Assembly (NCBI GenBank): GCA_029783825.1
Contig: JAREIK010002043.1
Span: forward strand, 41,646 to 105,645
Direction of reading: 5' to 3'
DNA from: Sapria himalayana
Taxonomy: Eukaryota > Streptophyta > Magnoliopsida > Malpighiales > Rafflesiaceae
Length of the DNA: 64,000 nucleotides
Shown here: piece after piece, positions 1 to 12,205 of the stretch
Layout of the letters: the number at the start of each line of letters is the position of its first letter
How positions within the stretch are numbered: position 1 is the first letter of the stretch
Notes under the pieces: model-generated
Told to the model about the DNA's origin: nothing
Database searches by the model: none
What the model saw: the letters and a program-made list of their open reading frames with translations, nothing else
Program-made: the position numbers and the translations under genes

Positions 1-1232
1 ATTTCTCAATCAATTAATCTATTTGTCTATCTATTCCTCTATTTACGTGTCTATCTATCAGTCTATCTATATATCTATCTACCGCTATCTCTATCTATCT
101 TTTGTCTTATAAACTTTCGATCTATTTGACTATCTAGTTGTTTATCAATCTTTCTATCTATCTATTTATCTATCTATCTATATGTGAATTTAAATGTTTA
201 TTAATCTGTCTATATTTCTGTCTTTAAATCTTACTATCAACCTGTATGTGAATTTGTCTATGAATTTCACTATCAATCAATGAATCATTCATTCATTATA
301 TATATATATATCTATCTTTCTTGTTATAAGTCTAACTATCTATTTATCTATCAATATATCTGACTATCTATCTAACTATCTTTCTGTCTATTAATCAATC
401 AATCTATCTGACTATCTGTATATGAATATATCTATCAATCTATCTATGTGTCTATTGATCTATTTATCTATCTGTCTATCTATCTATATATGTACCTATA
501 TCTTTATCTATCTATCTTTCTATCTATCTATCTGTTTGTCTATCTATCTATCTTTCTATCATTCTATCTATCTATCTATCTATTTGTATATTTATTTATT
601 TAATTATCTATCTATCTACCTATTTATATATCTTTAAATCTATCAATATGTCTATCTATCTTTCTATCTATCTATCAGTCAATCTATAAGTCTATATACA
701 TATTTATCTATCATATATCTATATGTTTATCAATCTATCTATCATTCAATCAATCAATCAATCAATTTGTCTGAACTATCTATCTGTATATTTATCTATA
801 GATCTATTTATCTATCTTTCCTTCTATCTATCTATCTATCTATCTATCTAACATTTTGTATATTTAGCTCTCAATCAATTAATCAATCAATCTATCTATC
901 TATATATCTGTCTATCTACCTATCTATCTGTCTATATGTCCATCTATTTTTCTATCTAATTATCTCTTGTCATATAATGTCTCTATCTATTTGTCTATCT
1001 AGTTGTCTATCAATTTGTTTATCCATCTATTTATTAATATGTCTATTTATCTATTTATTTATCTATCTATCTATATATGTTTCTATCAGTTAATCAATCT
1101 ATCTATATTTTTGTCTATAAATCTATCTATCAATCTATCTATATATGTTTCTATCAGTTTATCAATCTATCTATATTTTTGTTTATAAATCAGTCTATCA
1201 ATCTATTTATGAATTTGTCTATGAATTTGTCT

Positions 1233-1266
<34 letters not shown>

Positions 1267-2770
1267 TATTTTATCTATCTATCTGTCTGTCTGTCTTTCA
1301 ATCTTTCTATTAATATATCTATTTATCGATTTATTTTTCTTTCTATCTTTCTATCAATCAATCATTTTATCTATATGTTTGTCTGCCTATCTATCTATCT
1401 ATCTGTCTATCTGTCTTTCTATCTATCTATAAATCTATTTATCTTTCTATCAATGTTTCTATCTATTTATCCTTCTTTCTTTCTATTTATCTATCTGTCT
1501 ATCATTTTGTCTAACTATCTGTCTATCTATCTGTCTTACTATCTATTTATTTATGTGTCTTTATCTGTCTATCTATCTATTTATCTATCTATTCATCTAT
1601 CTAACTGTCTATCTATCTGTCTATCTATCTGTCTATCTATCTGTCTATCTATTTGTCTATCTACATATCTATCTTTCTGTCTTTCTATGTGTCTATTTAT
1701 CTTTCTATCGATCTGTCTATCTATCTATCTTTATGTCTATTTATCAATTTATCTATATGTCTATCTATCTATCTATCTAACTATATATCTATCTATCTAT
1801 CTATATATGAATATGTTTGCCTATCTATTTATATATTTATCTATTTATCAATCTATCTATCAATCTATCTATCATTTTGTCTATCAATCTATCTATGTGT
1901 CTATCTATCTATTTATCTAACTGTTTATTTATCTATCCATCTATCTTTCTATCTTTCTATCTATCTATCTAACTATCTATCTATCTGTCTGTCTATATAT
2001 CTGTTAATTAATCTATCTATCAATCTAAGTATCTATCTGTATTTATTTATGTATATCTATCTTTCTATTTATTTGTTTATCTATCTATCTTTCTTTCTTT
2101 CTATATGTTTTTCTATTTGTCTATCTATCTATTTATCTATCTTTATATCTATCTATCTATCTATCTGTCTATCAATTTGTCTATTAATATTTCTATCAAT
2201 CTATATATCAATCAGTCTATCAATCTTTCTATCGATTTGTCTATCAATCTATCTATCATTCAATTATTTTATCTCTCTAAATTTCTGTCTATCTATATTT
2301 CAATCTATTTAATAAACTTTCAATATATCTATCTATTTATCAGTTTATCTTTTTTTCTGTCAATCTATTTGTCTATCTGTTTGTCTATCTATTTGTCTGT
2401 CTATATGTTTGTCTATCTATCTATCTATCTATTTAGCTATCTATCTGTATGTCTATCTATCTATCTATCTATATCTCTATATCTTTATTTATCATCTATA
2501 TATCTATCTATCTTATTATTTATATATCTGTCTATCTATCTGTCTATATATCTATTTATCTATATATCTATCTATTTATCTGTTTATCAATCTATCTATC
2601 TGTATATCTATCTATATATCTATCTATCTTTCTTTCTATTTATCTGTCTATTCATCTGTCTACCAATCTATCTATTAATCTATGTATTTATCTGTCGATC
2701 TATCTATCTATCTATATGTATGTATGTATGTCTGTCTTTATATCTATCTACATATCAATATAAATATCTA
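1..2770 (+). repeat. Degenerate (TCTA)n tetranucleotide tract, TCTA polarity
   Basis: Almost every base belongs to tetramers of the TCTA family, with frequent TCTG, TTTA, TCAA, TCTT and TATA variants. A run of ATCA tetramers lies near 1228-1265 and short TA runs near 297-312. Leu-Ser-Ile-Tyr reading frames run through it but are not genes, because a TCTA repeat reads the same open tetrapeptide in every frame. The left edge lies outside the window; the right edge fades into unique sequence at about 2770. Confidence 0.97.
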
Positions 2771-3320
2771 TCAAAGGTTATCTGGATATTTCTACTGGTT
2801 ATTCACAACTGCATTACAATTTACACATCATTCAATACAAGTAAATTTGAAAGCTACTAAAAACTAGTGGAATTTTACAAGATTTTGCAATCTGGTTATG
2901 CGGCAGCCCTTGGGAGAGATGATGATTTAGTTGATTTGCTTTGTTCAACTGGTTCTAACCCAATCCATGCGAAAAATAAGAAAGCTACCTAGACTATTGT
3001 AGTTGAAGTTGACCTAGTGGCTAAAAATTGCATTATAGGCTGCCCCAGCCTGCAGCCCATTTGACCAAAAACAAACCCAAGGATTGTAGTACAATATATT
3101 TAACCATTTCCATTATTAAACTTGACCATACCTACCCTAATCATATTTACTTGATCACAAATCATCACCAATTTCCTTGTTCCATGGTATATGAGAATGG
3201 TGAGCGTATTGCAAATAAGAAGGAATTGGTTTATGTAGATTAAAAGTTGTTTTCAATCTTTTTGTTCACATAAACAGATTACTTTCACATGGTGATTAAC
3301 AATTAAATGATGGCACTAAC
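2771..3320. other. AT-rich unique sequence; possible weak coding remnant
   Basis: This stretch joins the left repeat tract to the TPP2 fragment. On the plus strand, 2870-2990 can be read as a short peptide containing AALGRDDDLVDLLCSTGSNP, and 3184-3240 as ENGERIANKKELVYVD. Both look more protein-like than their surroundings, but I cannot assign a family and stops interrupt them. They could be exon remnants of another captured gene or chance. Confidence 0.3.
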
Positions 3321-4295
3321 CTGATTTCCCACATGGGTTTATCTTTATTTCATACAAAACTAATGGTCAGCTCCATAAAACTTGCAAGTATTCATGTGCC
3401 CTAGGACAAAACAAATGATGAAGAGATAGAACAAGAATGCTACAAAAGAAAACAAGGGATGATGGGCCATAACTTTACACACCCAAAACAAAGTTCTCCA
3501 ATTAATCATTGTAATTTTTTAAAAGCAAGTAAATTCACACAATAAAAAGTTGAACTTTCATCAAGGTTCAATATCGATGAAAATTAATCTAGCAAGCATC
3601 TTCCAATCCTTTGTAATGTGGCTCAACAACACAATGTGCACCAGCAGCCATGGCAAGGGATACATGGTGCTTGCTCACCACATACTCATAATTCAGGGCA
3701 AACAAAAATAGGTTTAGATACACAGAATGTAGAACAACATGTGAATCAATTATTAATAGCTACAGCTCATACTTCATTAACAAGATCAATAAAACAACTA
3801 TAATCTAGATGTAAAGTGGGCTCGCCAAAGCTCATATTCATGAGATCACATTTATGCTACATAAAAGTAAGTGTTTTCACCATGTGAATGTTATTTTCTA
3901 GAGTAAATATGAATAACTAATAAAATTTACTCGAACTCCATTGTAGCTATCAGGGCCCATTTCAAGCTTATCCTTGTTTCCATTGACCCCAAGCATGAGT
4001 CTCCAAACTTGCATGATACTATTTGTGCCCCAGGTGCAACTCAATTGAGCAGTAGCTTTGAAGAGAGAGATAAAAATATAAAACCACCATGAAGGAATAA
4101 ACCAACAGTAGCAAACAAATGTAATACCTTTGGATGGAAAGTAGCAGCAATAGCAGCAACATGTGTACGATGAACAGAGGAATCAGTTACAATGCTTAGA
4201 GTATTTCCATCATCATAAATATTTAAAGAAAATGTACAATCATCTAGCTTGCTAAATATTTTAAAATTTTTTTCATCCCTGAATGTGTAATTCAC
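3321..4295 (-). pseudogene. TPP2: Tripeptidyl-peptidase II (TPP2) multi-exon fragment
   Basis: TPP2 is a giant cytosolic subtilisin-type serine peptidase that removes tripeptides from peptides released by the proteasome. Minus-strand exon pieces follow the family order. Piece 4128-4295 reads FSKLDDC...LSIVTDSSVHRTHVAAI, the block around the catalytic histidine, with the usual HGTHVAGI changed to HRTHVAAI, and ends at a GTATTA donor. Piece 3936-4055 reads VAPGAQIVSCKFGDS after an in-frame stop where Gly is expected. Piece 3773-3856 follows a TAG acceptor and reads CDLMNMSFGEPT and DLVNE. Piece ~3597-3720 reads SLAMAAGAHCVVEP, with an internal deletion and a frame change before it. Piece 3321-3400 (acceptor TAG, donor GTTAGT) reads YEIKINPCGKS after one stop. 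The first-exon region and most of the long C-terminal part are absent. Introns are kept, so it derives from genomic DNA. Family recognised from memory; the call is firm because five blocks are colinear. Confidence 0.85.
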
Positions 4296-4410
4296 ATCGC
4301 ATCACAACACAACCCAATGATATCCCTCTATAAGAAAACTAGGCACTAATAATCAAGAAAACTAGACACTAATAATTGCATCACAACACAACCCATATGG
4401 CATGCAAAAA
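4296..4410. repeat. Short tandem and dispersed duplications next to the TPP2 fragment
   Basis: A unit AAGAAAACTAGRCACTAATAAT begins at 4332 and again at 4355, a 23-bp tandem duplication. The string GCATCACAACACAACCCA occurs near 4300 and again near 4378, bracketing it. This looks like local slippage or a small nested duplication. No coding content is seen. Confidence 0.75.
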
Positions 4411-4562
4411 TAGGGTGACACATCAAGTGGCAGTCTAGCATGAAATAATAGGGTGACACATCATGTGGCAGTCTAGCTTGCAATAATAGAGTAACACATC
4501 ATATGGTAGTCTAGCGGGCAATAATAGGGTGACACATCATGTGGTAGTATGACATGCACTAC
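4411..4562. repeat. 38-bp minisatellite, four units
   Basis: Units start at 4411, 4449, 4487 and 4525, giving an exact 38-bp period. Each opens with TAGRGTRACACATCA and continues through a GTGGCAGTCTAGC-like core. The fourth copy decays after the core. Looser copies of the GGTAGTCT/GGCAGTGT core continue to about 4700. Confidence 0.9.
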
Positions 4563-5305
4563 GTGGAAGTCTATTATTTGCTTGTGGTAGTCTGGAATGC
4601 ACCACGTGCATGTGTGCAGCAGTATCAAAGTGTATGTACTGTGACACAAATAAGGTGGCAGTGTGGCATGTGCCAAGTGACAGTGTGCATGGTGGGTGTA
4701 TGTGTGGAAAGGTAGTGGGTAGTTATATGAATGTAGTGTGGCATGCTTTGTGAAGTAGTGTGGGCAGTGAATGCATGTAGTGTGTTATGGTAATGTGCAA
4801 AATAAATATAGTGCTGAAAAATTAAAAAAAAAATAATAAAAAATGATTTAGTGCGTGGGTTATATTTTGGTTGATAGATTTTTTGGCTACATCAATTTGT
4901 ATTGGCTAACACTAAAGGAAGAAATCTAGCTTTCTTCTAGTCACATCCGGCTCTCCTCTTATTAGTGCAGATTCTAACTACATCAATTTTAATGCTCAAA
5001 TAGTATCAACACAAATACAAAATCTCTCATTTCGCAGTAGAAATATTTCAAAAAACAAAAACAAAATCAAAATCAAAATAAAAAATAAAATCAAAAACTA
5101 AAACCTATATGAACATGTGACACTTGAAGTTGTCATCTTCGAAAATTGATGTCATGTTTGCACATCAGATGTCCTACAAAGAATCATGGTTAGGTCAGTC
5201 AACCAAAAAAAGAACAAAACTAGAATTAAGAACAATGATGCCACCAAAAAAATCTCCTCCTATTAGCTACACATAGGCAAAAATCATGTGCCCACAAGTT
5301 ACTCA
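4563..5305. other. AT-rich noncoding stretch with a CAAAAN run
   Basis: The stretch from 4563 to 4800 is GT-rich and carries decayed relatives of the 38-bp unit (GTGGCAGTGTGGCATG-like strings). From about 5048 to 5102 there is a simple run of CAAAAA/CAAAAT hexamers. I see no convincing exon or transposon terminus here. Confidence 0.6.
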
Positions 5306-5640
5306 CTATTCATTCTTCAAGAAGTGAGAAGATAAAAGCTTTGAGACTGCAAATCTAGTGAAAGACCTGTGTTGGAGTAGTTCTTTCAACTTATCATCAC
5401 ATATTATTCTTCACCTATCTGATGGATCCTTTAATAAAAAATTTGAAATTGAAGAATAGTACCACAGATTCTCATCGGGGGGAGGTGAAGATGATGAATG
5501 TTGGCATAGCTGTAGATTATTTTCTTTTATATAGTCTCACATCTTCTTTACAACAACAGAACGAGATAATGTATCTTCACCTATACCACTAAATTTTATG
5601 AGAGCATCTGAAAGATGAACAGGAAGCCAGAAATCAAAAA
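5306..5640 (-). pseudogene. SWIB/MDM2-domain protein fragment (two exons)
   Basis: SWIB/MDM2 domains are found in chromatin-remodelling subunits and, in plants, in UAF30-like and small nuclear or chloroplast proteins. Exon piece 5510-5640 reads HLSDALIKFSGIGEDTLSRS, then VVVKKM, a TGA stop where the family has Trp, and DYIKENNLQ. After an 81-bp intron whose donor reads CTATG instead of GTATG and whose acceptor is AAAG, exon piece 5306-5428 reads DPSDR, another TGA, RIICDDKLKELLQ and FAVSKLLSSHFLKNE, then a TAG at the usual C-terminal position. Both stops fit simple C-to-T changes (TGG to TGA on the opposite strand, CGA to TGA). Upstream exons were not found before the repeat tract. The domain is confident; the exact gene family member is not. 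Confidence 0.82.
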
Positions 5641-6227
5641 GTTAAGAAATAATTAACAAAACCCAAAAATAGTTCAAAAATAATTTTGATACAAAATTTA
5701 CATGGTTAAAACAAAAATATAACATAGTTTCATCAACATTTAAAACTAAATCATCCTCATAATTAGCTGGTGCATTTGTGATAGCCTCTCCTATTTTTGG
5801 TTTCATCAATATTTAAACTAAAAATAGGTCACCTATACCCTCAAGCTACTCTTGCCAACTTCTAATTTTTTGTACGTGTGAAAAATAAATTGGCAAGTTG
5901 TTTGTGTACAGATGTATATTAGCATACATGATTCATTATAAACAAAAAAAATGTACATGTAAAGAAAACATAGACTGCACTAAATAAGCAACTACACACA
6001 CACCACACATCTACTACTTTGGATATATATAATTTATGCACATTTTTTAAAAAACAGAATGATTCATGTATTACTAATCAAATTATCTATCATATTACTC
6101 GTGAACATTATATAATGATGGAATGATTACTTATTATAAATTTATACACGAAATAAGGTATCATGCATGGCCAGTGTGCTTTGAGAATGCATGGTATCTT
6201 GCTCTTCTTTGAAATTCAAATATTTAA
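5641..6227. other. AT-rich flank of island 1, nothing recognised
   Basis: This is low-GC sequence between the SWIB fragment and the next repeat tract. I looked for terminal inverted repeats, a Helitron-like CTRR hairpin end and further SWIB exons and saw none. The transition into the repeat is at about 6228-6300. Confidence 0.5.
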
Positions 6228-7634
6228 CAAGACATCAATCTATCTATTGTCTAGATGTATAAATATCTTTCGATTTATTATTCTTTAAGTCAATGTGTCT
6301 AACTATCTAACTATATATCTAACTAACTAACTACCTATATATCTATCTATATATCTATCTATTAGTCTATATGTCTATATGTCTATTTTTTTAGACTATC
6401 ATTCAATCTATCAATCTATATGTCTTTCATCCTATCTATCTATAAGTATATTTTTTTTCAATCATTTTATATGTCTATATAACTATTTGTGTATGTGTCT
6501 ATCAATCAATTTATCTTTCTATCGATGTGTCTTTGTGTTATTGTGTTTATCTTTTGATCTGACTATCTATCTATCTATCTATTTGTATATCTATCTATCT
6601 ATCTATTTTTATGTGTATATGTCTATCTGTCTATCTATCTTTTTATCAATATATCTATCTGTCTGTCAATCTAAAAACTAGTCTATATGTCTATCTCTTT
6701 ACCTATCTATATGTCTATCTATCATTATATATAACTTTCTATCTATCTATGACTATATGTCTATTGGTTTATCTATCAATCTGACTATATCTCAATATGT
6801 CTTTCTATCAATCAATCAATCAATCAATCTGTTTATCTATCTTTCTGTCTATCTATTTATCTATCTATTGGTTTTTATCTATATATATCTATCTGTCTAT
6901 TTATATATCTATCTATTTGTCTATAAGTTATCTATCAATCAATCTTTCTATCTATATATATAAAATGTCTCTATCTATCTACCTATCTATATGTCTATAT
7001 ATATATATATATATCTATCTATCTGTCTATCTATATAAATATATATCAATATCTGTCTATCTATCTATCTATATAACTATATGTTTATCTATATATTTTT
7101 CTATCAGTCTATTTGTCTATTGTCTATCTATATATATGTGTCTTTATCAATCTATCAATATATATATCAATGTATTTATCTATCTATCTATCTATCCATT
7201 TATCTGTCTGTTTGTCAATCTGTTTATCTATCTAACTATTTAACTATCTATCAATATATCAGTCTATCTATCTAACTATTTAACTATCTATCAATCTATT
7301 TGTCTAACTATCTATCTTTCTATCTATCTTTTTTATGTCTGTTTATCTTTCAACCTATCTATCTATCAATCTTTTTATCTATTTATCTATCTATATGTCT
7401 ATTTATTTATATGTTTTCTATATTCTATCTATCTACATTTCTATATGTTTATCAGCTACAATATATTGGTCTATCAATCTTTCTATCATTCTATCTAACT
7501 ATCTATTTATCTGCCATTTAGACTATCTATTTGTGTATCTTAGTTTCTATCTATGTGTCTATATGTCTATCAATCAATATATATATTTATCTATCAATCT
7601 ATTAGTCAATATATTTGTCAAATACTTATATATC

Positions 7635-7673
<39 letters not shown>

Positions 7674-7738
7674 AAATTTCTATCTATCTAATTGTCCATC
7701 TGGCTGTCTAACTAAGTTTATATCTATCTATATGTATA
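6228..7738 (+). repeat. Degenerate (TCTA)n tract
   Basis: The tract has the same TCTA polarity and variant spectrum as the first. A (TA)n run lies at about 7640-7670. It ends in a second pure (TA)n run, beyond which the polarity reverses. Open frames here are repeat artefacts. Confidence 0.96.

Positions 7739-7786
<48 letters not shown>
7739..7786. repeat. Pure (TA)n run at a repeat polarity switch
   Basis: About 48 bases of TA dinucleotides sit exactly between TCTA-polarity repeat on the left and GATA-polarity repeat on the right. The run is self-complementary and would be the tip of a large hairpin formed by the flanking complementary tracts. Confidence 0.93.
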
Positions 7787-7790
<4 letters not shown>

Positions 7791-8693
7791 GATAGTCAGA
7801 AAGATAGATAGACAAATAGAAAGACAAATAGATGGATAGATATATAGATAGACAGATAAACATTTTGACTATTATAATGATAAATAAATAAATTAATAGG
7901 TAGATAGATAGATAGATATATAGATAGATAGACAAATAATGAGATAGACACATAGAAATATAGTTAAATAGACTAATGACTAATAAACTTATAGATAGAA
8001 ACACAGATAGATAGTTAGACAAATACATAAATATATATGATAGACAAATACATAGATTTATAGTTTGATAGATTGACAGCTAAAAAAAGATAGATAAATA
8101 GATATGCATATACACAAATAGGCAAATTAATAGAAAGATAGATAAATAGTTAGTTAGTTAGTTAGACAGAGAAATAGATAGATAGACATATAGATAGATA
8201 GATTGATTGATAGAAACAAAAATAGACATATACACAGATATATTGATAGATAGATACACATATCGATAGCCAGATTGTTAGATAAATAGATAGACAGATA
8301 AAGAGGAAGACAATTTGATAGATTGCTAGATTGAAAGATAGACATTTAGATATATAGACAGATAGAAAAATAGGCAGGTAGGCATATAGATAGATAAATA
8401 GATAGTCAAATGTATAGATAGACAAAGAAAAAAAAGATATATTGATAGATATATATAAAGATAAACAAAAATATAGATAGACAAATAGACAAATAGATAT
8501 ATAGAGAGCCACATAGATAGACATATAGATAGATACATTCATAATATATAGATAGACATAAAATTTTTACAAATAGACAAATAAACAAATAGACAGATAG
8601 AGAGATATACAGATAGATAGATATCCAAATAGAAAGATAGATTCATAGATAGATAGATAGATACAAAGATAAATCTATAAAATATAGATCGTT

Positions 8694-8724
<31 letters not shown>

Positions 8725-8826
8725 CATATAGAAAGATATATAGATAAACAAAAGATAAATATACAAATAGAAAGATAAAAAGATAGATAGATTGACTGAT
8801 ATAAGTATAGTCATATAGATAGATAA

Positions 8827-8883
<57 letters not shown>

Positions 8884-9338
8884 AAGAGACATATCGAGAG
8901 ATTGATAGATTTATTGATAGACAAATACATAGATAAACATATATGTAGATAGACATAGATAGATAGATAGTTAGTTAGTCATTTGGCAAATAGATACAAA
9001 GATAGATAGATAGAGTGATAGAAAGATAGACAAATAGACAAAAAGACATATAAGCAAAATGGTAGATAATCTGAAATAAAGATAGATAGATAGATAGTCT
9101 TATATATAGATAGAAAGATAGACAGATAGATGTACAAATAGACATATAGTAAAATAAATAAATAGAGCGACAGATACACAAATAGATAGATTGATAGATA
9201 GTCGAATAGAATAATAGATAGATAGATTATTAGACTGATAGACAGATAGATACATAGATAGATAGATATATAGACTAATATACATATCGATAAATTGACA
9301 AATAGATAGAGAGATAGATAATCATAGCGAAAAGATAT
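7787..9338 (-). repeat. Degenerate (GATA)n tract, inverted relative to neighbours
   Basis: The + strand reads GATA/GACA/AATA tetramers for about 1.55 kb, so this block is in inverted orientation relative to the TCTA tracts on both sides. It contains a compound (TA)n-(CA)n microsatellite at about 8827-8882. It ends abruptly near 9340, where ATAGATATAGATATG passes straight into TCTATCTATC. Confidence 0.95.
8827..8882. repeat. Compound (TA)n(CA)n microsatellite
   Basis: A run of TA dinucleotides passes directly into a run of CA dinucleotides inside the GATA-polarity block. Similar compounds occur elsewhere with (GT)n. Confidence 0.95.
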
Positions 9339-9354
9339 AGATATAGATATGTAA

Positions 9355-9999
9355 GTCTATCTATCTATTTTTCTATCTATCTACCTACCTACCTACCTAT
9401 CTGAATATCTATCTATCTATATGTGAATATATCATTCTATCTGTTTAGCTATCTATCTATCTGTATATCTGTATGACTATCAGTTTGTCTATCTATATTT
9501 TGCCTATATGCCTATCTATATATGTTTCTATCTTTCTATTAGTCTATCTGTCTTTCTACATATCTATCTATATGTCTATCTTTATATCTATTTATCAATC
9601 TATTTATATGTCTATCAATCTAATAGTCTCTCTATATATCTCCTTGTCTATCTTTCTATTTGTCTATTTGTATATCTATCTATCTATATTTTTATAAATC
9701 TATTTACATATCTATCTATCTATCTATCTATATTTCTATCTCTTTAATTAAGTATTTATGTACCTATCTATCTATCTTTCTATCTTTATATCTATCAATC
9801 TATCTAACTATCTAGCTATTTGTCTATTTATCTATCATTATATCTATTTTGTTGTATATCTATTTATTTGTTTATCTATCTATTTGTCTATCTATTTATT
9901 TGCTTATCTATGTTTATGTCTATCTGACTATATATGTTTCTACTTATCTTTATATCTATCTATCTATATATTTGTCTTTCTGCCTATCTACATATATGC

Positions 10000-10039
<40 letters not shown>

Positions 10040-12172
10040 CTGTCTATCTATCTATGTGTTTATTAGTCTATCTATATATCTATTAATCTATCTATTTTCT
10101 AATCTATCTATTTATCTATATAAATGTTAAACTATATATATATATATGACTATCTATATATCTAACCATCTCTCTATCTGTCGATCTACCTATCTGTCTA
10201 TCCGTCTATTTGTCTAACTGTCTACATATCTATAAATCTATATGTTTATTTATATATTTGTCAATCTATTTTTCGATCTATCTAACTAACTATCTATGTA
10301 TCTATCTTGCTATCACACTATTTATCTATCTATTAGTCATTCTATCTTTGTATATATCTATCTATCGTAATATATGTCTATCTATCTATTTTTCTATCTA
10401 TCTATCTTTCTATTTGTCTATCTGTATATCTGTTTATCTGTCTAATTGTCCATCTATCTTTATATATAGGTGTGTATCTATATATCTATATTTATTTTTA
10501 TAAGATTATCTGTCTATCTGTCTATCTATCTATTTAACTATCTATTTATCTAAATATCAATATCAATCTATCTATGAATCTATATATCTAGCTATATATA
10601 TATATATATATCTATATATATATATATATATATGTATGGATATATATCTATTAATCAATCTATCTATTTTTTATTGTTTTATATATAATTATATTTATCT
10701 ATCTATCTAACTATCGACTTATCTACTTATACCGCTATCTGTCTATATATCTATAAGTCAATTTTTTAATTTGACTATCAATCAATTTATCTATCTATTT
10801 GTCTATCTATCTATCTATTTATATATCAATTGATTATCTATCTATCCATCTATCGATCTATATGTCAATTTGTCTCTCTAACTTTTTTTTATTTGCTTAT
10901 GTATCAATTTGTGTATCTATATCTCTGATTATTTATATTTCTCACTCTCTCTTTATCTTACTAGTAATCTATATACCTATTTTCCTATCTATATATATGT
11001 CAATTTATTTATATGTCTATATGTCTATCTTTTGATATGTCTATTGGTCTTTCAGTCTATCAATCTATCTTTCTATCTATTTATCTTAATATTTTATCTC
11101 TCTATGTATATATCTATGTGTCTATTTATTTTTCTATAAATCTATCTATACTACTATATGTATATTTATCTATATACATATATAGATAAATATCTATCTA
11201 TATGACTTTTTCTATTTGTCTACCTATATACTTATCTAATTATCTAACTATTTATCTATCTAAATATCTATCTTTGAGTATATATATATATGTTTATCTA
11301 TCTATATCTCTATATGTCAATCTGCGTATTTGTCTATCTATTTATCTATCTATCTATCCATCTTTCTATCTATCTATTATTCTATATACTTGTTAACTAT
11401 TTATCTTTCTATTTATCAATTTCGAATCTGTCTATATGTGCATATAAATATTTGTCTATTTGTTAATGTATTTATATGTCTATTTGGCTATTTGTCTATA
11501 TGCCTTTCTATCTATCTATCTCTCCATATATGTATATCTATCTATCTATCTATCTATCTAGCTCTCTATCTATCTGTCTATGTATCTATCTTTGTATTTG
11601 TGTATATGTATCTCTATCTGTCTATCTACATGTATATCTATCTATTTTACTATTTTTTAAATGTCTATATATCTATCTCTCACTTTGTTTAAATGTCTTT
11701 AAATCTATATATATGTTTATTTAACTATCTAATATATCTATGTTTCTATCTATCTTTCTTTCTAACTATTAAACTATCTTTAAGTCCATTAGTCAATCTA
11801 TATATTTATGTATCTATATATATATTTGTCTTTTTTACTATTTGTCCATCTATCTATCTATCTATTTGTATATAATTGTTTCAATCTATCTGCCTATATC
11901 TCTATCTGTTTAGTTGTCTATCAATCTATAAATTTATCTAAATGTCTATATTTATATCTATATATTTGTCTATCTATCTATTTGTTAATATTTCTATCTA
12001 TGAATCTATCAATCAATCAATCTATCGATATATCTAATTAACAATATATGTGTCTATCTTTCTATATATCTATCTGTGTAACTATCAAATAGTCTATATG
12101 AATGTCTATATATCTATCTATCTATCTTTCTTTCTTTCTATCAATCTACTAACAATCTATATGTTATTTTCC

Positions 12173-12205
<33 letters not shown>

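Noticed and set aside
1375..2860. Long Leu-Ser-Ile-Tyr open reading frames here and in all other repeat blocks (up to 326 codons)
   Set aside because: A TCTA repeat encodes the same stop-free tetrapeptide in all three frames, and frameshifts do not matter. The complementary GATA strand has a stop in every frame. ORF length therefore only reports absence of certain substitutions; there is no gene signal.
4041..4295. An intact small gene encoding an 84-residue protein
   Set aside because: It is the TPP2 catalytic-His exon read through into its intron; the last 30 or so residues are intron sequence.
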